Assembly (NCBI RefSeq): GCF_900113325.1
Contig: NZ_FOOY01000024.1
Span: forward strand, 1 to 58,963
Direction: 5' to 3'
Source of the DNA: Sporolactobacillus nakayamae
Lineage (GTDB): Bacteria; Bacillota; Bacilli; Bacillales; Sporolactobacillaceae
Length of the DNA stretch: 58,963 nucleotides
This document shows, piece by piece, positions 26,608-35,880 of this stretch. The position numbers were made by a program, and so were the translations under genes. The notes beneath the pieces were generated by a model. That model did no database searches. It was given only the letters and a program-made list of their open reading frames with translations, and had not been told where the DNA came from. Within the stretch, counting starts at the first letter, position 1, and every line of letters starts with the position of its first letter.

Positions 26608-27843
26608 TTAATTCGTTTCTTTATTCCATCGTCTAATTTTTAGATCACCGGGCAGTAACACTGAAAGCAATCCGAAAAGTGGAAAAAGGCTGCACAAAAT
26701 CATGACAAATCGGATACTGAACAGATCTGCAAGGTTGCCAAACAATACGGCACCGATAGCGCCCATGCCAAAAGCGAAGCCAATTGTTAACCCGGAGACC
26801 ATACCGAGTCGTCCCGGCATTAATTCTTGGGCGTAGATGACGGTAACACTAAAGCTCGATGTAATGATTAAGCCGATCAATAAAAATACCGGTGCAATCA
26901 AATAAAGCGGCAAATAAGGCAGCATCAAGGTCAAAGGCGCCGCACCAACGAATGATCCGAGAATAACGGTTTTTTTACCGAACCGATCAGCCAGCGGGCC
27001 ACCTAGAAACGTGCCGACCACACCGGATACCATGAAAATAAAAATAAATAGTTGTGCAACTGGAATCGAAAGCCCATAATCATGAATCAAATAAAACTGA
27101 TAAAAGTTTGAGATACATGTCGAGTACCATGAACGTGCAAAGATGATAAAAATGAGCAGTACCATTGCCGTAACGACCCTTTTATGTACAAAAATCTCGC
27201 GTTTATTCCGTTTTATTTGTTGGGCATGCTTGTCACGCGGAGTTCGAATCGTCTGATGTTTTTTATACCAAAGTGAGACAAAGAATAAGACGATCATGCC
27301 GATAAATGCAAAGCTCGAAAAGGATAAAACACCTTTCTGTCCAAATGGCAGAAAAATCAGCGCGGTCAGCACGGGTGCCATCGATTGGCCAAAATTGCCT
27401 CCAACCTGATAAATGGATTGGGCAAGTCCTCGCTTTGATCCGGCGGCCATATGTGCCACACGCGAACCCTCAGGATGAAAAATTGATGATCCGATGCCAA
27501 TAAAGAAGACGGCGAAGAGCGCCCATGCATAGCTGGGCGCCAGCCCAAAAATAATTAAACCAACCAAGCTGGTTAAAATCCCAATTGGCAGTAAAAACGG
27601 TTTGGATTTAATATCTGCATAGTAACCAAAAAAAGGTTGAATAACCGAAGCAGTCATATTAGCAACAAAAGCAATCCAGCCAATTTGCCCGTAATTCAAA
27701 TTTAACGTTTGTTCAAGGATCGGATTCATCGCCGGAATCACAGCTTGAATCGAATCATTAAAAAAATGACCACATCCGATGGCGAATAGTACGCCATAAA
27801 AAGTGCGTTGAGCATTGATTTGTTGTTTCTTTGCTTTTTCCAT
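26608..27843 (-). CDS. MFS exporter, fosmidomycin-resistance (Fsr) type
   Basis: 411 residues with about twelve transmembrane helices. GCGHFFNDSIQAVIPAMNPIL at the start and SSIFHPEGSRVAHMAAGSKRG in helix 4/5 are the hallmark segments of the Fsr subfamily. The motif-A-like loop ADRFGKKTVILG lies between helices 8 and 9. Relatives export fosmidomycin, trimethoprim or unrelated compounds; the natural substrate is unknown. No strong ribosome binding site is visible (GAGAG only). It stands back-to-back with an HxlR-type gene transcribed the same way. Confidence 0.88.
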   Translation of the reverse strand: MEKAKKQQINAQRTFYGVLFAIGCGHFFNDSIQAVIPAMNPILEQTLNLNYGQIGWIAFVANMTASVIQPFFGYYADIKSKPFLLPIGILTSLVGLIIFGLAPSYAWALFAVFFIGIGSSIFHPEGSRVAHMAAGSKRGLAQSIYQVGGNFGQSMAPVLTALIFLPFGQKGVLSFSSFAFIGMIVLFFVSLWYKKHQTIRTPRDKHAQQIKRNKREIFVHKRVVTAMVLLIFIIFARSWYSTCISNFYQFYLIHDYGLSIPVAQLFIFIFMVSGVVGTFLGGPLADRFGKKTVILGSFVGAAPLTLMLPYLPLYLIAPVFLLIGLIITSSFSVTVIYAQELMPGRLGMVSGLTIGFAFGMGAIGAVLFGNLADLFSIRFVMILCSLFPLFGLLSVLLPGDLKIRRWNKETN

Positions 27844-27986
27844 TAAATTTCTCTACTCTCTCTTGTTGTTTTAATCAAAATAGTTCAGAAATTACGAAAA
27901 CAAAATAATTATACAAAACCTTTAAGTAAATTAATAGTTAATTGTTCAAATTCCGATCACAATCACTGGAGATGTTTGTCGTGATT

Positions 27987-28322
27987 TCACATATGAAATC
28001 GCGGACAATTTTCTTTTCCCCATTCGGCCATTAATTCAAGAATAGGGATCAAACTTTTTCCCCGCTCATTTAATTGATATTCCACCTTTGGCGGGACCTG
28101 AGCATAGTCTATCCGTTCAATCAAATCATCACTGTGCAACTCTTTTAAAACTTGACTTAACATTTTATGAGTTATGGAAGGAAGCTCTTTTTTGATTTCA
28201 CCATAACGCATGACCCTATTTTTAAATAGCTTATAGAGTATAAGCCATTTCCATCTTCCCCCTGCAACGGACAGTGTGTATGAGATGGAACAATTTCCTT
28301 CATCTATAGACCATTTCTTCAT
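27987..28322 (-). CDS. HxlR-family transcriptional regulator
   Basis: 111 residues, all one winged helix domain: ISYTLSVAGGRWKWLILYKL, YGEIKKELPSITHKMLSQVLKEL, then the wing DYAQVPPKVEYQLNERGKSL. The Cys near residue 11 (EGNCSISYTL) is at the position used for thiol sensing in YodB/HypR-like members. It diverges from an MFS gene with a palindromic site between, so it most likely senses an electrophile or other signal and controls that exporter. ATG 28322 follows AAAGGAAA. Confidence 0.88.
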   Translation of the reverse strand: MKKWSIDEGNCSISYTLSVAGGRWKWLILYKLFKNRVMRYGEIKKELPSITHKMLSQVLKELHSDDLIERIDYAQVPPKVEYQLNERGKSLIPILELMAEWGKENCPRFHM

Positions 28323-28341
28323 CTTTACTTTCCTTTCATAT

Positions 28342-28366
28342 AGTATCCTACTTTAAAGTACATACT
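28342..28366. promoter_or_regulatory. Palindrome in the HxlR/MFS spacer, probable operator
   Basis: TACTTTAAAGTA (28349-28360) is a perfect palindrome, extended by AGTAT and ATACT arms on each side. This matches the TACT...AGTA style of YodB/HxlR operators. Confidence 0.6.
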
Positions 28367-28457
28367 GTCTTTTATTACTACCAATATATACACTTAGTAA
28401 CGAAACCACAAGGATAAATGTTACTTAATTAATTTCACATTGGGGGATTGACTGCAA

Positions 28458-29636
28458 TTGAAAAGCATGTGGAAAGTATACGTTCTAGCGCTTATCAGTT
28501 TTCTCATTGGTACATCACAATTTGCTACATCCGGATTTCTTGATCAGATCGCTTCGTCAATGGGAATTACTGTTTCGAAGGCCGGGCAATTCACAACCGT
28601 CTATGCCTTAACCTATGCCATAGCTACACCGTTGCTCATATCGCTTACAGCAAAAATGGATCAACGTAAACTCACACTTTATTCGCTAGGTATTTTTATC
28701 GTTGGCAATTTGCTATCTTATTTTTCCACTAGTTTTGTATTGTTTACTAGTTCACGAATTATCTGTGCCATAGGGGCAGGAGTGGTTATTGTCACCGCAC
28801 TCACTATTGAAGCAAAAATTGCACCTGTCGGAAAGCAGGCGAGTTCCATCGCTACCGTTACAATTGGCTTTACCTTGGCGCTTATTATTGGTGTGCCTTT
28901 TGGTCGATTACTGTCCTCTGCCTTTGGGTGGAGAAGCGTTTTCTTAGATATTTCCTTATTTGGTGTTATCGCAACAATTATTATCATTGCTGTGATACCC
29001 AAAGTGCAAGGAGAAGAACCGATTCCGCTCATTAAACAGCTGGCTTTATTAAAAAATCCAAAAGTGCTGCTTGGGCTGTTCATTACGCTTTTCTGGTTAA
29101 GCGGCTATGCACTGGTGTATATTTATATCTCTCCCTATTTATTAAAAGGACTAGGCTTATCTGAAGATTTACTGAGCCCTGCATTGCTCGTATTTGGTGT
29201 TGCATGTTTCGTTGGTTCAGAAGCTGGCGGTTACTGTGCAGATAAATATGGAATTACCGGCACACTACTTGTCAGCATGAGTCTAGATATTAGTTCACTT
29301 ATCTTTCTTTCATTATCTGCATATCACTCAATCATCATATTTGTTTTCCTTTTTCTTTGGTCAGCCTCTGTATGGAGTATCCAGCCTGCACAGCTCTTGA
29401 ATCTAGCTACACTTGTACCCGCCCAGTCAGGCATTATGCTTAGTTTGAACCAATCGATTAGTCAGATTTCGATGGCCATTGGAGCTGCTCTAGGTGGAGC
29501 TATGATAAACACGTTTCCCCTAGTTTCTTTATCATGGTTTGGAAATATCGGAGTAATTATCGCTTTGTCTCTCGTCTGGCGGCTACACCGATTGAAAACG
29601 ATTAAAGGAAAGCAAAATAATTCTTCCGCAATTTAA
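28458..29636 (+). CDS. MFS transporter (drug-efflux type)
   Basis: 392 residues, twelve predicted helices. It starts MKSMWKVYVLALISFLIGTSQF with the helix-1 GTSQFATSGFLDQIA typical of the AraJ/YdhP-like DHA1 group. ICAIGAGVVIVTALTIEA and GFTLALIIGVPFGRLLSSAFGWR correspond to motif C and helix 5. TTG 28458 lies 10 nt behind GGGGGA; ATG 28467 is an alternative. It is divergent from the HxlR regulator and ends at a strong terminator. The substrate is unknown. Confidence 0.85.
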   Translation: MKSMWKVYVLALISFLIGTSQFATSGFLDQIASSMGITVSKAGQFTTVYALTYAIATPLLISLTAKMDQRKLTLYSLGIFIVGNLLSYFSTSFVLFTSSRIICAIGAGVVIVTALTIEAKIAPVGKQASSIATVTIGFTLALIIGVPFGRLLSSAFGWRSVFLDISLFGVIATIIIIAVIPKVQGEEPIPLIKQLALLKNPKVLLGLFITLFWLSGYALVYIYISPYLLKGLGLSEDLLSPALLVFGVACFVGSEAGGYCADKYGITGTLLVSMSLDISSLIFLSLSAYHSIIIFVFLFLWSASVWSIQPAQLLNLATLVPAQSGIMLSLNQSISQISMAIGAALGGAMINTFPLVSLSWFGNIGVIIALSLVWRLHRLKTIKGKQNNSSAI

Positions 29637-29661
29637 CTTTGAAATTTATTTGAAATAAATA

Positions 29662-29707
29662 AGAAACGGCTTGGATCTATTCTTCTGATTCCAAGCCGTT
29701 TCTTTCT
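29662..29707 (+). terminator. Rho-independent terminator after the MFS gene
   Basis: AGAAACGGCTTGGA (29662-29675) pairs with TCCAAGCCGTTTCT (29690-29703), followed by T-rich sequence. Confidence 0.88.
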
Positions 29708-29747
29708 GAGTTGATCAAATTTAAATGAAATAATATTGTCAACAATT

Positions 29748-29766
29748 GATATTGATAATCATTTAC
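29748..29766 (+). promoter_or_regulatory. Fur-like box upstream of the P1B-4 ATPase
   Basis: The 19-mer GATATTGATAATCATTTAC matches the Fur consensus GATAATGATAATCATTATC at 16 of 19 positions. It lies 54 bp upstream of the start codon. Confidence 0.6.
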
Positions 29767-29819
29767 ATTACTACTAAACTAAACTTATCATTAGTAGAAA
29801 ACACAAGGAGGAATGCTAT

Positions 29820-31718
29820 TTGAGTGAGTTAGCGCAATCGAACATTCAAAATACAAGATTATACATAGTACAAAAAAACAAAGGGTTAATACTAACGCTG
29901 CTTTGTCTCGTTTCTATTTTGCTCGCGTGGCTATTTGGGACTGTTCAACTCGTTTTTCTTGAAATTCTTTTCTATAGTTTAGCGTATCTTTCCGGTGGTT
30001 TTCAACAGGCTTATGATGGGTTAAAGACATTAATCTTTGAAAAAGATCTCGATGTTGACCTATTAATGGTTGTCGCCGCAATTGGTGCGGCGTGCATCGG
30101 CTATTGGATGGATGGCGCCATTCTGATTTTTATCTTCTCGCTCAGCAATACGCTTGAAGGATTCACCATGGAGAAAACCAATAAGGATATCACATCAATT
30201 ATGAATCTCCGCCCCGAAAAGGCAACTCTTATCGTTGAGAATAAAGAACAAACGGTCAGCGTCAGTCAATTACATAAGGGCGATCTCATTCTTGTAAGAC
30301 CGGGAGAACGGATTCCTGCTGACGGCGTCATCGTTGAAGGAGCGTCTGCCATTGATCAATCATCGATAACGGGTGAATCAATACCTGTTGATAAAACAAT
30401 TAATGATGATGTATTTGCGGGAACGATGAATCGTCAAGGCGCTTTAGAAATCAGTGTTTCAAAGTTGGCGAATGATACTATCCTCTCCAAGATCATTCAC
30501 CTCGTTCAGGAAGCGGAAAGTGAACTGCCGCCGAGCCAAATTTTTGTGGAGAAGTTTGAACGTATTTATGCCAGAATTGTCGTTTGCGGCGCACTTTTGT
30601 TAATGGTTCTCCCGCCTTTCCTGCTTGGCTGGAGTTGGGACAATACCATTTATCGAGCCATGATTTTTCTTGTGGTTGCTTCACCCTGTGCGCTGGTCGC
30701 CTCCATTATGCCCGCTTTTCTATCCGCAATATCGAACGCTGCTCGTCAGGGTCTGCTCTTTAAAGGCGGCATCCATTTGGAAAATCTAAGCCGCGTCACT
30801 ACGGTCGCTTTTGACAAGACGGGTACATTGACAGAAGGAAAACCGAAAGTGACAGATGTCATTCCTTTTAATCGTTACTCAAATGATGAATTAATTTCGT
30901 TGGCAGGTTCACTCGAGAAACTATCGGAACACCCTATTTCAAAAGCCATCGTTCAATTTGCAGAACAGAAAAAGTGTCCGCTGAGTCCGGCAGCTGATTT
31001 TCAATCGACCATGGGCATGGGTGTCTCAGGCAAAGTCAACGGTATTGCCTGTGTGATTGGGAAAATGGACTTTATCCATTCAAACCTGAATGCATCACAG
31101 CAAACAGCTGTTGATCAACTTGAAAACCAAGGAAAAACGGTTATCTTTGTTGAAGCCGATCAGCAGTTGATCGGCATATTTGCTATACAAGATACGCTTC
31201 GCGGCAATGCAAAGGAAACCGTTGCTCAACTTAAGAAAGCGGGTATCAAAACCGTCATGCTTACCGGTGACAATCATTCCTCAGCTTCGGCGATTGCACG
31301 ACAGGCTGGCGTCGATCATGTCTATGATCAATTACTGCCGGAGGATAAAGTAACTATTATTAAGAAACTGACGGAACAATACGGACATGTGGCGATGATC
31401 GGCGACGGTGTTAACGATGCTCCGGCACTGGCAACGGCCACGGTTGGGATCGCCATGGGCTGCGCCGGGTCAGATGTCGCTTTAGAGACGGCTAATGTTG
31501 TCCTGATGGGCGATGATCTCTCAAAGATTCCAAAAGCTGTACAATTAGGAAAACGAACAAGCAGAGTCATTAAGCAAAATGTAACCTTTGCTATTGCAGT
31601 TATTCTTGTTCTGATTACGATAAACTTCATTGGTGACATCAATTTACCTTCCGGCGTGATCAGTCACGAAAGCAGTACGATATTGGTCATTTTAAGCGGG
31701 TTAAGGCTGCTCCGCTAA
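29820..31718 (+). CDS. pfeT: P1B-4-type metal-efflux ATPase (PfeT/ZosA-like)
   Basis: 632 residues, no N-terminal metal-binding domain. The phosphorylation motif is AFDKTGTLTEGK, the actuator loop is SSITGESIPVD, and the hinge is GDGVNDAPAL. The transmembrane metal motif is SPC (VVASPCALVAS), and helix 6 carries SHESSTILVILSGLRLLR, the HE(G/S)ST signature of the P1B-4 class (Fe, Co, Zn). In B. subtilis the counterpart exports ferrous iron and answers to PerR and Fur. The Fur-like box upstream supports the same role here, which is an inference. TTG 29820 lies 8 nt behind AAGGAGG. Confidence 0.88.
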   Translation: MSELAQSNIQNTRLYIVQKNKGLILTLLCLVSILLAWLFGTVQLVFLEILFYSLAYLSGGFQQAYDGLKTLIFEKDLDVDLLMVVAAIGAACIGYWMDGAILIFIFSLSNTLEGFTMEKTNKDITSIMNLRPEKATLIVENKEQTVSVSQLHKGDLILVRPGERIPADGVIVEGASAIDQSSITGESIPVDKTINDDVFAGTMNRQGALEISVSKLANDTILSKIIHLVQEAESELPPSQIFVEKFERIYARIVVCGALLLMVLPPFLLGWSWDNTIYRAMIFLVVASPCALVASIMPAFLSAISNAARQGLLFKGGIHLENLSRVTTVAFDKTGTLTEGKPKVTDVIPFNRYSNDELISLAGSLEKLSEHPISKAIVQFAEQKKCPLSPAADFQSTMGMGVSGKVNGIACVIGKMDFIHSNLNASQQTAVDQLENQGKTVIFVEADQQLIGIFAIQDTLRGNAKETVAQLKKAGIKTVMLTGDNHSSASAIARQAGVDHVYDQLLPEDKVTIIKKLTEQYGHVAMIGDGVNDAPALATATVGIAMGCAGSDVALETANVVLMGDDLSKIPKAVQLGKRTSRVIKQNVTFAIAVILVLITINFIGDINLPSGVISHESSTILVILSGLRLLR

Positions 31719-31737
31719 ATATCTTTCAAGCTAAAGG

Positions 31738-31785
31738 AATCAAGATCCTCTTATGCGCACATGCATGAGAGGATCTTGATTTTTC
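31738..31785 (+). terminator. Rho-independent terminator after the ATPase gene
   Basis: AATCAAGATCCTCT (31738-31751) pairs with AGAGGATCTTGATT (31768-31781), followed by Ts. Confidence 0.9.
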
Positions 31786-31802
31786 TGTTGCTTTTTCCAT
31801 TT

Positions 31803-31840
31803 AATTAGTCTATTATCTAATTAGACATTAATCAAATTAG
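31803..31840. promoter_or_regulatory. AATTAG repeats in the ArsR-type promoter region
   Basis: AATTAG occurs three times (about 31803, 31819 and 31835), once inside the palindrome TCTAATTAGA. The cluster lies directly before the ribosome binding site and may be the operator of the downstream regulator. Confidence 0.4.
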
Positions 31841-31852
31841 GAGGCGGGCTTG

Positions 31853-32428
31853 ATGCAGCTGACTCGCATCGTTGAATTTCACAAAGTTCTTGCCGATCTG
31901 ACGCGTATCCGAATCATTGCTTTATTAAAACAGGGCCCGCTTCATGGTCAGGCCATTGCCGGAAAACTCTCTTTGACGCCGCCGACAATCACACACCACA
32001 TGAGCAAGCTTCGTGAAGTCGGATTAATCAATGAACGCCGCGATAGAAATACCATTTACTTTTCGCTAAATGAAGATGTACTGGAAAGCTGTGCAGCCGC
32101 TATCCTATCAATAGGGAATGGAGAGGGAAACATGGATATGTTTGTAACAGAATCTGAACGCGCCGCCATTCTGAACAACTTTATCACTGCTGATGGTAAG
32201 CTGAAAACGATTCCTGCACAAAGAAAAAAGCGATTAGTTGTTCTTTCACACCTTGTAAAAGGACTCGAATTCGGAAAAATCTACTCCGAAAAGGAAATCA
32301 GTGATTATTTAAGAAGCTACCATCCGGACTATGCGACACTTCGCAGAGAACTGATTATACACCAGTTCATGTATCGCAAGGACGGGCAATATGAATTGAA
32401 CCCACCTGAACTTTGGAGCCTGCACTGA
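31853..32428 (+). CDS. ArsR-type HTH regulator with C-terminal DUF2087
   Basis: 191 residues from ATG 31853, 8 nt behind AGGAGG (TTG 31850 is an alternative). The winged helix is VLADLTRIRIIALLKQGPLHGQAIA and TPPTITHHMSKLREVGLINERRD. No Cys metal-binding motif is seen in the sensor helix, so metal sensing is doubtful. The C-terminal domain contains GLEFGKIYSEKEISDYLRSYHPDYATLRRELI, diagnostic of DUF2087. The target is unknown; the ATPase upstream is separated by a terminator. Confidence 0.85.
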   Translation: MQLTRIVEFHKVLADLTRIRIIALLKQGPLHGQAIAGKLSLTPPTITHHMSKLREVGLINERRDRNTIYFSLNEDVLESCAAAILSIGNGEGNMDMFVTESERAAILNNFITADGKLKTIPAQRKKRLVVLSHLVKGLEFGKIYSEKEISDYLRSYHPDYATLRRELIIHQFMYRKDGQYELNPPELWSLH

Positions 32429-32630
32429 TCTTTTTCATCCCGTCTATGATTACGGTATCAACACTTTTCGGAAGCTCATTCAGTAAAACAGTCCATAATT
32501 CTTTAGCCCGATTGATCTGATCGGGCATTTTGATTGCTGCTATGATTTCATTGACCGAAATCTGCCACTTTGGAGCGACAACTATGATTAGCCACTCTAT
32601 TTTAGGTAGTCCTCTCTCAAAATACCGTAG
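32429..32630 (-). other. Unrecognised decayed minus-strand sequence
   Basis: No intact gene. One minus-strand frame is open without a start and reads PKIEWLIIVVAPKWQISV, then NRAKELWTVLLNELPKSVD. It looks protein-like but ends inside the ArsR gene and has no start codon with a ribosome binding site. Probably a gene remnant; I do not recognise it. Confidence 0.3.
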
Positions 32631-32657
32631 TAAATACGATCATCATATTCATTTTCA

Positions 32658-32774
32658 TTACTTCACCGAACCTTTGCCCAGTGTACATCCAAGGATTGCC
32701 GCCGTGTTGGCAATCACGCCGATCGGCAATTCATGGTCAATCACCATCACACATTTCTTTGCTGAATCATTCAT
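32658..32774 (-). pseudogene. DUF2000 protein, N-terminal fragment
   Basis: ATG 32774 behind GGGAGGG opens MNDSAKKCVMVIDHELPIGV followed by IANTAAILGCTLGK, the well-conserved start of DUF2000 proteins (normally about 135 residues). The frame stops at 32658 after 38 residues, and the following DNA does not continue the family in any frame I can see. The gene is truncated or recombined with the remnant next to it. Confidence 0.65.
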
Positions 32775-32855
32775 GCTATTCCCTCCCACTCTTGTACCCA
32801 CTTATATTATCTTGAGGTAGACAAACAGGATAGGAAAAAATTGAGTTATAGGTGT

Positions 32856-33644
32856 TCACTTAGATTCAAAGAGACCTGTGGCCTTTGTGATTTTAATAAA
32901 TCCACCGTTTTTCTCTTTTTCATGATTCAGAAAGCCGAGAAATTGTTCGCGTTTCTTACCGGACAGTGCTTTATTGGCATTTGTTCCTGATGAACAAATG
33001 TAATCACAGATCGCCTGCACATCATCGATTAAGAGATCGCCTGGAAAACGAGTTAGTTTTACGTGCTTAAAATAATGATTCAATTGCTCGGCGCCGTTTT
33101 CCAAACCAAAGGCATCCGCCTGAACATTGGTCAGATCAAAACCAAAAGTGGGATCAAATCGTGTCAATAAGTCATTAAACCCACCCATGTGCTCTTTTCC
33201 GATCGTTGAAGAGTAAAAAATACCTCCCGGTTTTAGCACGCGACGTACTTCTTTGAGCGCTCGCTCTCGGTCGGGAACATGATAGAGCATGTGGTTAGCG
33301 ATAACTACGTCAAAATAATGATCGTCAAATGGAATCTGTTGAATATCAACGATTTGATACGTAACGTTTGGCAAGTTTCCAATTCTTCTCTGAGCATCCG
33401 CTAACATTCCTGATGAAAAATCAGATAGAGTGATCGCACAGCCTTTCGGAAAACGTTCTCCGTTCTTTTTCCAAAATGTCCCGTCTCCGCAGCCGAGTTC
33501 AAGAATTTTACTTTCGGGCTTAACGTCGTAATGATCAAACAGCCACATATGCCAATCTTCCTTATTCGTGCTGAAACGCTCATGGATTTTGATCCGGATA
33601 TTTAGATTTGATGAATCCTGGTATTGCTCGTTTAACTCTGTCAT
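32856..33644 (-). CDS. Class I SAM-dependent methyltransferase
   Basis: 262 residues from ATG 33644 behind AGGAG. An upstream in-frame start at 33686 lacks a site. Motif I is ILELGCGDGTFWKK near residue 49, motif II the acidic end of ITLSDFSSGML, and post-motif the YFDVVIANHMLYHVPDRERALKEVRRVLKPGG stretch typical of UbiE/type-11 methyltransferases. The substrate is unknown. It ends near the DUF2000 remnant and has about 280 bp of AT-rich noncoding DNA upstream. Confidence 0.85.
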   Translation of the reverse strand: MTELNEQYQDSSNLNIRIKIHERFSTNKEDWHMWLFDHYDVKPESKILELGCGDGTFWKKNGERFPKGCAITLSDFSSGMLADAQRRIGNLPNVTYQIVDIQQIPFDDHYFDVVIANHMLYHVPDRERALKEVRRVLKPGGIFYSSTIGKEHMGGFNDLLTRFDPTFGFDLTNVQADAFGLENGAEQLNHYFKHVKLTRFPGDLLIDDVQAICDYICSSGTNANKALSGKKREQFLGFLNHEKEKNGGFIKITKATGLFESK

Positions 33645-33924
33645 AAGGGCACAGCTCCTAAAGTATCGTTTCTTGTATTCTATCACTGACTAAATTCCAT
33701 GCAATTCTGGATTTTTTCAATTCGATTATATATTGGTAATAATTACAACCAACTTTTAAATAGATTGCAAAACTTTTTTCATACCTCATGCGTTAAACTA
33801 GATATATGGCTAATTACTTTACTTGAAAAGTTATACTATGCATGAACATTAAACTGAACGTACATAGCACTCGCCTACTAATCAGCATCTTGATTCAGAA
33901 CAACTATTTGGAGGGCGAGCTCAA

Positions 33925-35850
33925 TTGAACGATAAACAAAAACGCCGCTATATGGGCGGTTTGGATGGTCTCCGAGCACTTTCGGTTTTAGCTGTTATCG
34001 CTTATCATATGAATTTTCCATGGGCAGGCGGCGGATTCCTCGGGGTCGGGATTTTCTTTGTGCTGTCCGGATACTTGATCACAGATCTATTAATTCAGGA
34101 ATGGAATGATACGCATACAATCAATTTAATAAACTTTTGGACTAGGAGAGCGAAAAGGCTGCTGCCTGCCATGATCTCTGTCGTCATTGTTGTCATCTGC
34201 TATGTCCTCGTTTTTCACCGATCCTTACTTCAGGAAACATGGATGGATGCTCGAGCGGCACTTTTTTACTTCAGTAATTGGTGGTCCATTTTTCATCAGC
34301 AATCTTATTTTGACAGTTTCGCAAATCCATCACTTTTGAAGCATTTCTGGTCGCTCGCAGTTGAGGAACAGTTCTATCTCATCTGGCCTTTGCTCGTGCT
34401 GCTCGTATTACGCTTAAGTAAAAGTGTTAAATTGCTCTATGTCATGACACTACTTCTTGCAGCCACATCAATTATTGGCATGGGATTGCTTTACCAAACG
34501 GGGACTGACCCGAGCCGTGTCTACTATGGCACTGATACGCGGGCATTCGCACTGCTCTTCGGCGCAATTCTCGCCTGCATTTGGCCAAGTCAACATCTTT
34601 CTGCAAAAGGTAACAAAGCTGTTGGTATCTTTTTAGACAGTGTTGGTACCTTAGCGTTGATCTTTCTGCTCTTGTGTCTCAGTTACGTCAACCAATTCGA
34701 GGAATTTCTATACAGTGGCGGTTTAGCACTTTTTTCATTAGTGGCTGTCGTGCTCATCTCAGCGCTCGCTCATCCGTCTACCCTGCTTGGCAAATGGTTA
34801 GGCATCAAACCATTGCGCTGGATCGGCGCGCGCTCCTACGGGATGTATTTATGGCATTATCCGATCATTCAGCTTACAACACCAGCCGCACAAGCCAATG
34901 AGATTCAACCGCTGCGCATCGCTATCCAGCTCACTCTCATAGTTGTGGTATCTGCACTCTCTTATCACTTCATAGAGGATCCGATTCGCCGTTCCGCAAA
35001 GGATTTCGGACGATTGCCGATCAGAAAAGTAACGCTCGGACTCTGTGCCTTGATTCTTATTTTTTCCGGGACATCCGTTCTTGCACAACAAATATCCACG
35101 AGCCCGCTTGCTTCTGAAAAACCATCTCATAAAGCAATTAACCATGGATCAAATGAGAATAAACCCAAGTCAATTTCAAAGAAAAAGATAACGGCTGCAA
35201 GTGGCATGAAAGGATCAGTGGTTTCCAAACATCCAACCCATGAGAAGAACAAGACAAAAAATAAGCCGCGCGACAAAAAGAAACAGCAAACGATAAAGGC
35301 GCAAGAAAAAAAGCAACCGCAAAAAACAAATACGCCAACAGCGAAACAAAAGACGGCTCAGGCAGCCTCCCCGATTACGGATCAGCAAGTGACCGCGATT
35401 GGCGATTCAGTCATGCTTGGCGCTGAGCCTTATCTAAAAAAATCGATCGTACATCTGGTCATTGATTGTAAACTGGGCAGACAATTCAGCGAAGCATTCA
35501 CGACACTAAACCATTTGAATCAGCAAGGCAAGTTGAATCACTATGTAGTGATCGAGCTTGGAACGAACGGACCGTTTACAACTGAGCAGATGGACGAATT
35601 GATCGCGTTGATTGGCAAGCAAAGAAAAATAATTCTTGTCAACACGCGCGTACCCCGTCCATGGGAGGCAACTGTGAACAAAGTCATTCAAAAAACAGAC
35701 GAAGCATATGGCAATGTAGTTTCTGTTGACTGGCATCGTGCAAGCGAGGGTCAACGTTCTTATGTTGGTAACGACGGCGTTCATTTGTCGGTCTCCGGCG
35801 CAGAAAAATATACGGAGCTGATTGTGCAAGCGATCCACTCGTTGAAATAA
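33925..35850 (+). CDS. OafA/YrhL-type membrane acyltransferase with SGNH domain
   Basis: 641 residues. The N-terminal acyltransferase-3 domain (about 1-370) has ten or so helices, YMGGLDGLRALSVLAVIAYH with the catalytic-type His, RRAKRLLPA and SLAVEEQFYLIWPLL. A Lys/Gln-rich linker follows (about 405-475). The C-terminal SGNH esterase-like domain shows block I AIGDSVMLGA, block III GTNGPF and DGVHLSVSG with the final Asp/His. This is the OatA-like architecture that O-acetylates peptidoglycan or other wall polymers on the outside. Which polymer is acetylated is not known. TTG 33925 lies 9 nt behind GGAGGG. Confidence 0.88.
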   Translation: MNDKQKRRYMGGLDGLRALSVLAVIAYHMNFPWAGGGFLGVGIFFVLSGYLITDLLIQEWNDTHTINLINFWTRRAKRLLPAMISVVIVVICYVLVFHRSLLQETWMDARAALFYFSNWWSIFHQQSYFDSFANPSLLKHFWSLAVEEQFYLIWPLLVLLVLRLSKSVKLLYVMTLLLAATSIIGMGLLYQTGTDPSRVYYGTDTRAFALLFGAILACIWPSQHLSAKGNKAVGIFLDSVGTLALIFLLLCLSYVNQFEEFLYSGGLALFSLVAVVLISALAHPSTLLGKWLGIKPLRWIGARSYGMYLWHYPIIQLTTPAAQANEIQPLRIAIQLTLIVVVSALSYHFIEDPIRRSAKDFGRLPIRKVTLGLCALILIFSGTSVLAQQISTSPLASEKPSHKAINHGSNENKPKSISKKKITAASGMKGSVVSKHPTHEKNKTKNKPRDKKKQQTIKAQEKKQPQKTNTPTAKQKTAQAASPITDQQVTAIGDSVMLGAEPYLKKSIVHLVIDCKLGRQFSEAFTTLNHLNQQGKLNHYVVIELGTNGPFTTEQMDELIALIGKQRKIILVNTRVPRPWEATVNKVIQKTDEAYGNVVSVDWHRASEGQRSYVGNDGVHLSVSGAEKYTELIVQAIHSLK

Positions 35851-35880
35851 ATGAGCCTTCAGTCCGTTTTAATTCGCAGA

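Noticed and set aside
32530-32820. 96-codon plus-strand frame opposite the DUF2000 remnant
   Set aside because: It has no ribosome binding site and is the shadow of protein-like sequence on the minus strand.
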